DNA of 7,731 nt from Aquabacterium sp. Its GTDB lineage: Bacteria; Pseudomonadota; Gammaproteobacteria; Burkholderiales; Burkholderiaceae_C. Made by a program: the position numbers and the translations under genes. Within the stretch, counting starts at the first letter, position 1. Each line of letters begins with the position of its first letter. Positions 5,090 through 7,731 of this stretch are shown here, in pieces. A model generated the notes under the pieces. It did not search any database. It saw only the letters and a program-made list of their open reading frames with translations, and was not told the DNA's origin. The DNA is taken from positions 1-7,731 of the forward strand of contig JAURXG010000452.1 of the NCBI GenBank assembly GCA_030654555.1, given 5' to 3'.

Positions 5090-7468
5090 TCAGGCCTGCG
5101 GCACTTCGAGGAAGAAGGTGGCGCCCTGCCCGGGCTGGCTCTCGGCCCAGGCGCGGCCGCCCATGCGCTCCATCGCCTTGGCCACGATGGCCAGGCCGAT
5201 GCCGGTGCCGGGGTAGTCCTCGGCGCGATGCAGGCGCTGGAAGATCTGGAAGATGCGGTCGTGGAAGCCCATGTCGAAGCCCACGCCGTTGTCGCGCACC
5301 CACAGCCGCACCCGCCTGTCGAGGCAGTCGGCGCCGATGGCCAGCGCCGGTGCCGGCGCCGTGGCGCTGAACTTCAGCGCGTTGTCCACCAGGTTGCGCA
5401 GCGCCAGCTTCAGCGCCTCGACGTCGGCGCGCAAGGTCACCACCGGCAGGTCGAGCGCCAGCACCACGCCGCGGCGATCGAGTTCGTCGGCGCAGTCGGC
5501 CAGCACCGATTTCACCAGCGCGCCCAGGCCCACCGCGCCCAGCGCCTGCGTGCGCCGTTCGAGCCGGGCGTAGGCCAGCAGGTCGTCGGTGAGCTGCGCC
5601 ATCTGCTGCGCCGCGGTGCGGATGCGCTGCAGGAAGTGCTGCCCCTCCTCGTCGAGCTGCGCCGCGTGGCGGCTGAGCAGCAGCTGGCTGTAGCCGTCCA
5701 GCCCGCGCAACGGCGCCTTCAGGTCGTGCGAGACCGAGTAGGTGAAGGTCTCCAGCTCACGGTGCGCACGCCGCGCCTCGGCCAGGCTGGCGTCCAGCTC
5801 GGCGCTCAGCCGCTGCAGCTCGGTGACGTCGACCAGGCTGGCGAGTGCGGTGCCGTCGCCATCACTGTCCATGGCCGGCAACGCCAGCGCCAGCTGCACG
5901 TGGCGGATCTCGCCATCGGCCCGTCGCAGCGTGCGGGCATGGTCGTGGCGGCAGCGGCCCGCCAGCAGCGCGGCCAGCTCGCCGACGAATCCGTCGGCGC
6001 TGTCGTACACCGCAAACAGCTCGGCCAGGCGATGCGGCGCGTCGTCGTCGACGGGCAGGCCGTACAGCGCGGCGGCCGCCGGGTTCAGGCGCACCACGCG
6101 GATCGCCTGCAGGCAGGCGGCCACCAGCGCGGGCTGCGCCTGCAGCCAGGCCTGCGGGTCGGCCGCCGCGGCGGCCCGGTGCGGCGCCAGCAGCGCGATC
6201 GCCTCGGACCAGTCTTCCTCGACGATGGCCATCGGCACCAGCTCGAAGATGCTGCGGTAGCGCTGCTCGCTGTCGGCCAGCTGGCGGGTGCGCTCGGCCA
6301 CGCGCCGCTCCAGGTCCTCGGTCAGGTGGCGCAGCGCCCGCTCGACCTGCAGGCGCTGGGTGATGTCGCGCGCGATGGTCATCAGGCAGGGCTCGCCGTC
6401 GACCGCGATCGGCTCGGCCGAGATCTCGACCACCCCGCGCCGATCGCCCCGGCCCTGGTAGTGCGCCTCGAAATGCCGCACCCGGCCCTGCCGGGCCAGC
6501 GCGTCCAGGAAGGCCCGCCGCACCGACGCGTCGGCCCAGATGCCCAGCTCGGACGCGTTGCGGCCGATCAGTTCGTCGCGGCGATAGCCCGACAACTCGA
6601 CGAAGGTGTCGTTGACCTCCAGGTACTGGCCGTCGGACAGGCGGCTGATCAGCAGCGCGTCGGGGCTGACGGCGAACGCCGCCTGGAAGCGCTGCCGGCT
6701 CTGCTGCATGGCCTGCAGCGCACGCTCGCGCTCGGTCACGTCGCGCCAGTTCAGCACGATGCCGCGCACCGCCGGGTCGTCCATGAAGCTCTGGCCCAGC
6801 GCGGCGACGTGGCGCCAGCTGCCATCGGCATGGCGCAGCCGGTACAGCGATTCGGTGCCGGGGTTGCAGTGCTGCACCACCTCGCCGAACTCGGCGCGGG
6901 CGGCCTCGCGGTCGTCGGGGTGCATCCAGTCGAACTGGCTCTCGCCCAGCAAGGCCTGCGGCGCGCGGCCCAGCAACGCCAACGCGGCCTGGCTGGCGTA
7001 CAGCACCCGGCCGTCGGGCTCGCACACCAGGGTCAGCACCTGGGCCCGGTCCGTCAGCGCCCGGAACCGCCGCTCGCTGGCCTGCAGCGCCAGCTGGGCC
7101 GCGTGCTCGGCGGTGATGTCCTGCACCGTGCCTTCGTAGAACAGCGGTTGGCCGTCCGCATCACGCACCAGGTGGGCGGTCTCGCGCACCCAGATGCGCT
7201 CGCGGGTGCGGTGGCGCCAGGCTTCGGAGACAAAGTCGACCACGCGCCCGTCACGCGCCAGCAGCTGGGCAAACTCGTCGCGCCGGCCGGGCTCGACGTA
7301 CCACTCGCTGGCGATGTCCTGCACTGCGGCCAGCAGTTCGGCCTCACTGGTGTAGCCGTTGAGCCGCACCAGTGCGGCGTTGGCACGCAGTTGCCGCCCG
7401 CCCAGCGTGCTGCGGTACACGCCGATCGGCAGCTGTTCGAACAGGAGGGGAAGGTCGGTGTCCGGCAT
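5090..7468 (-). CDS. Soluble multi-PAS sensor histidine kinase (792 aa)
   Basis: A cytoplasmic histidine kinase: no signal peptide or membrane helix. Four PAS modules precede the kinase core: PAS1 about 6-120 (ending YEGTVQDIT), PAS2 about 131-247, PAS3 about 256-371 and PAS4 about 399-552. A helical linker follows PAS3 (372-402) and another precedes the core (551-576). The dimerisation domain carries the H-box SVSHDLKAPLR with H581 as predicted phospho-acceptor. The ATPase domain has the N-box RNLVDNALKF (691-700), G1 DNGVG (726-730), F-box FQIFQRLH (740-747), G2 GTGIGLAI (754-761) and G3 GQGATFF (780-786), so it should be active. The core resembles phytochrome-type kinases (FTYSVSHDLKAPLRGLDGY). 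There is no receiver domain and no response regulator in the window. An in-frame TAG at 7504-7502 bounds the start; 7468 is the only ATG before PAS1, though it lacks a Shine-Dalgarno. Signal unknown. Confidence 0.93.
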   Translation of the reverse strand: MPDTDLPLLFEQLPIGVYRSTLGGRQLRANAALVRLNGYTSEAELLAAVQDIASEWYVEPGRRDEFAQLLARDGRVVDFVSEAWRHRTRERIWVRETAHLVRDADGQPLFYEGTVQDITAEHAAQLALQASERRFRALTDRAQVLTLVCEPDGRVLYASQAALALLGRAPQALLGESQFDWMHPDDREAARAEFGEVVQHCNPGTESLYRLRHADGSWRHVAALGQSFMDDPAVRGIVLNWRDVTERERALQAMQQSRQRFQAAFAVSPDALLISRLSDGQYLEVNDTFVELSGYRRDELIGRNASELGIWADASVRRAFLDALARQGRVRHFEAHYQGRGDRRGVVEISAEPIAVDGEPCLMTIARDITQRLQVERALRHLTEDLERRVAERTRQLADSEQRYRSIFELVPMAIVEEDWSEAIALLAPHRAAAAADPQAWLQAQPALVAACLQAIRVVRLNPAAAALYGLPVDDDAPHRLAELFAVYDSADGFVGELAALLAGRCRHDHARTLRRADGEIRHVQLALALPAMDSDGDGTALASLVDVTELQRLSAELDASLAEARRAHRELETFTYSVSHDLKAPLRGLDGYSQLLLSRHAAQLDEEGQHFLQRIRTAAQQMAQLTDDLLAYARLERRTQALGAVGLGALVKSVLADCADELDRRGVVLALDLPVVTLRADVEALKLALRNLVDNALKFSATAPAPALAIGADCLDRRVRLWVRDNGVGFDMGFHDRIFQIFQRLHRAEDYPGTGIGLAIVAKAMERMGGRAWAESQPGQGATFFLEVPQA

Positions 7469-7575
7469 CCGGCAGGAGTGGGGCGCCCGGGCCCGGGCAA
7501 CCTATTATTGGTCAAGCCGGGGGGCTCTGGGGCAGGTCGGCGCCGGCCGCTGCGGTGCATCGATACTCGGTGGCC
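7469..7575. promoter_or_regulatory. Divergent intergenic region between kinase and crotonase-family genes
   Basis: This 107-bp region must drive or lead into both the minus-strand kinase gene and the plus-strand crotonase gene. It holds the only AT-rich island of this end, CTATTATTGGTCAA at 7502-7515. That island offers a -10-like TATTAT on the plus strand (7503-7508) and AATAAT on the minus strand, but no matching -35 box was found at normal spacing for either. Between it and the kinase ATG lies a 14-bp GC palindrome (7485-7498). The promoter role is inferred from position only. Confidence 0.4.
7485..7498. repeat. 14-bp perfect palindrome in the kinase leader
   Basis: GCCCGGGCCCGGGC reads the same on both strands. 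It lies 17-30 nt before the kinase ATG and downstream of the AT-rich island for minus-strand transcription. It could be a dimeric-regulator operator, a leader hairpin, or simply chance in GC-rich DNA. Confidence 0.5.
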
Positions 7576-7731
7576 ATGCAAGCCACCAACGCCCCACCCG
7601 GCCCGCCGCTGCTGACCCTGCACGACGGCCGCGCCACCCTCACGCTGAACCGCCCGGCCCACCACAACCGCCTGCATGTGCAGGACCTGCTGGCGCTGCT
7701 GCGGCACTTCGATGCGCTGGCCGCCGACCCG
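7576..7731 (+). CDS. Enoyl-CoA hydratase/isomerase (crotonase) family protein, N-terminal 52 residues
   Basis: The reading frame from ATG 7576 is open to the right edge. Residues 20-26 read ATLTLNR, continuing RPAHHNRL, the first beta-hairpin and NRP...N signature of crotonase-fold proteins, followed by the amphipathic helix DLLALLRHFDALAADP that normally comes next. The family acts on acyl-CoA thioesters (hydration, isomerisation, hydrolysis); the oxyanion-hole glycine and catalytic residues lie outside the window, so no specific reaction can be named. The leader is short and proline-rich, with no targeting signal. A GTG at 7570 is a possible alternative start; neither has a strong Shine-Dalgarno (GGTGG lies just upstream of the ATG). 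It is divergent from the kinase gene. Confidence 0.75.
   Translation, partial: MQATNAPPGPPLLTLHDGRATLTLNRPAHHNRLHVQDLLALLRHFDALAADP

Noticed and set aside
5054..7615. An 853-codon open frame on the plus strand, longer than the kinase it opposes.
   Set aside because: Its product is a monotonous Arg/His/Gln/Ala/Gly mixture without domains, while the minus strand shows four PAS modules and every kinase box in order. It is a mirror effect of GC-rich codon use.

Overview
The window is GC-rich throughout (roughly 70%) and dense in genes. Codon use is typical of a GC-rich betaproteobacterium. The protein families present and the character of the MFS transporter fit a Burkholderiales member of the Rubrivivax/Leptothrix/Ideonella type. 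That placement is an inference from composition and remembered family resemblance, not a database result. No mobile element, RNA gene or CRISPR array was seen.

Layout, left to right. (1) Bases 1-483, minus strand: N-terminal 161 residues of an exported ATP-dependent DNA ligase of the small Lig E type; the gene continues past the left edge. (2) 484-600: intergenic, with two compact GC-rich hairpins, a likely terminator for the gene to their right. (3) 601-1293, minus: a 230-residue Ala-rich helical protein, phasin-like, function unknown. (4) 1294-1407: intergenic, containing its strong ribosome binding site. (5) 1408-3735, minus: a 775-residue exported protein with a CBM9-like N-terminal domain and a DUF5916 outer-membrane beta-barrel. 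(6) 3732-5012, minus: a 12-helix MFS transporter related to the monocarboxylate/oxalate-formate group, overlapping the barrel gene by ATGA. (7) 5013-5089: short gap with a hairpin. (8) 5090-7468, minus: a soluble four-PAS sensor histidine kinase of 792 residues. (9) 7469-7575: divergent intergenic region with a GC palindrome and a small AT-rich island. (10) 7576 to the right edge, plus: the first 52 residues of an enoyl-CoA hydratase/isomerase family protein.

How the genes may work together: kinase, MFS and barrel protein are read in that order on the minus strand, with 77 bp and then a 4-base overlap between them. The overlap makes the MFS and barrel genes a translationally coupled pair, which suggests a two-membrane route for one class of small molecule: barrel in the outer membrane, MFS carrier in the inner membrane. 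The kinase may sense the same or a related cue, but no response regulator lies in the window. The phasin-like gene and the ligase gene have their own ribosome binding sites and look independent of that unit. The divergent crotonase-family gene hints at acyl-CoA metabolism next door, but too little of it is visible to assign a substrate.

Nothing here amounts to a clearly new system. The most interesting points are the structured, Shine-Dalgarno-less overlap between transporter and barrel, and the unexplained pairing of an outer-membrane barrel with an MFS carrier beside a multi-PAS kinase.
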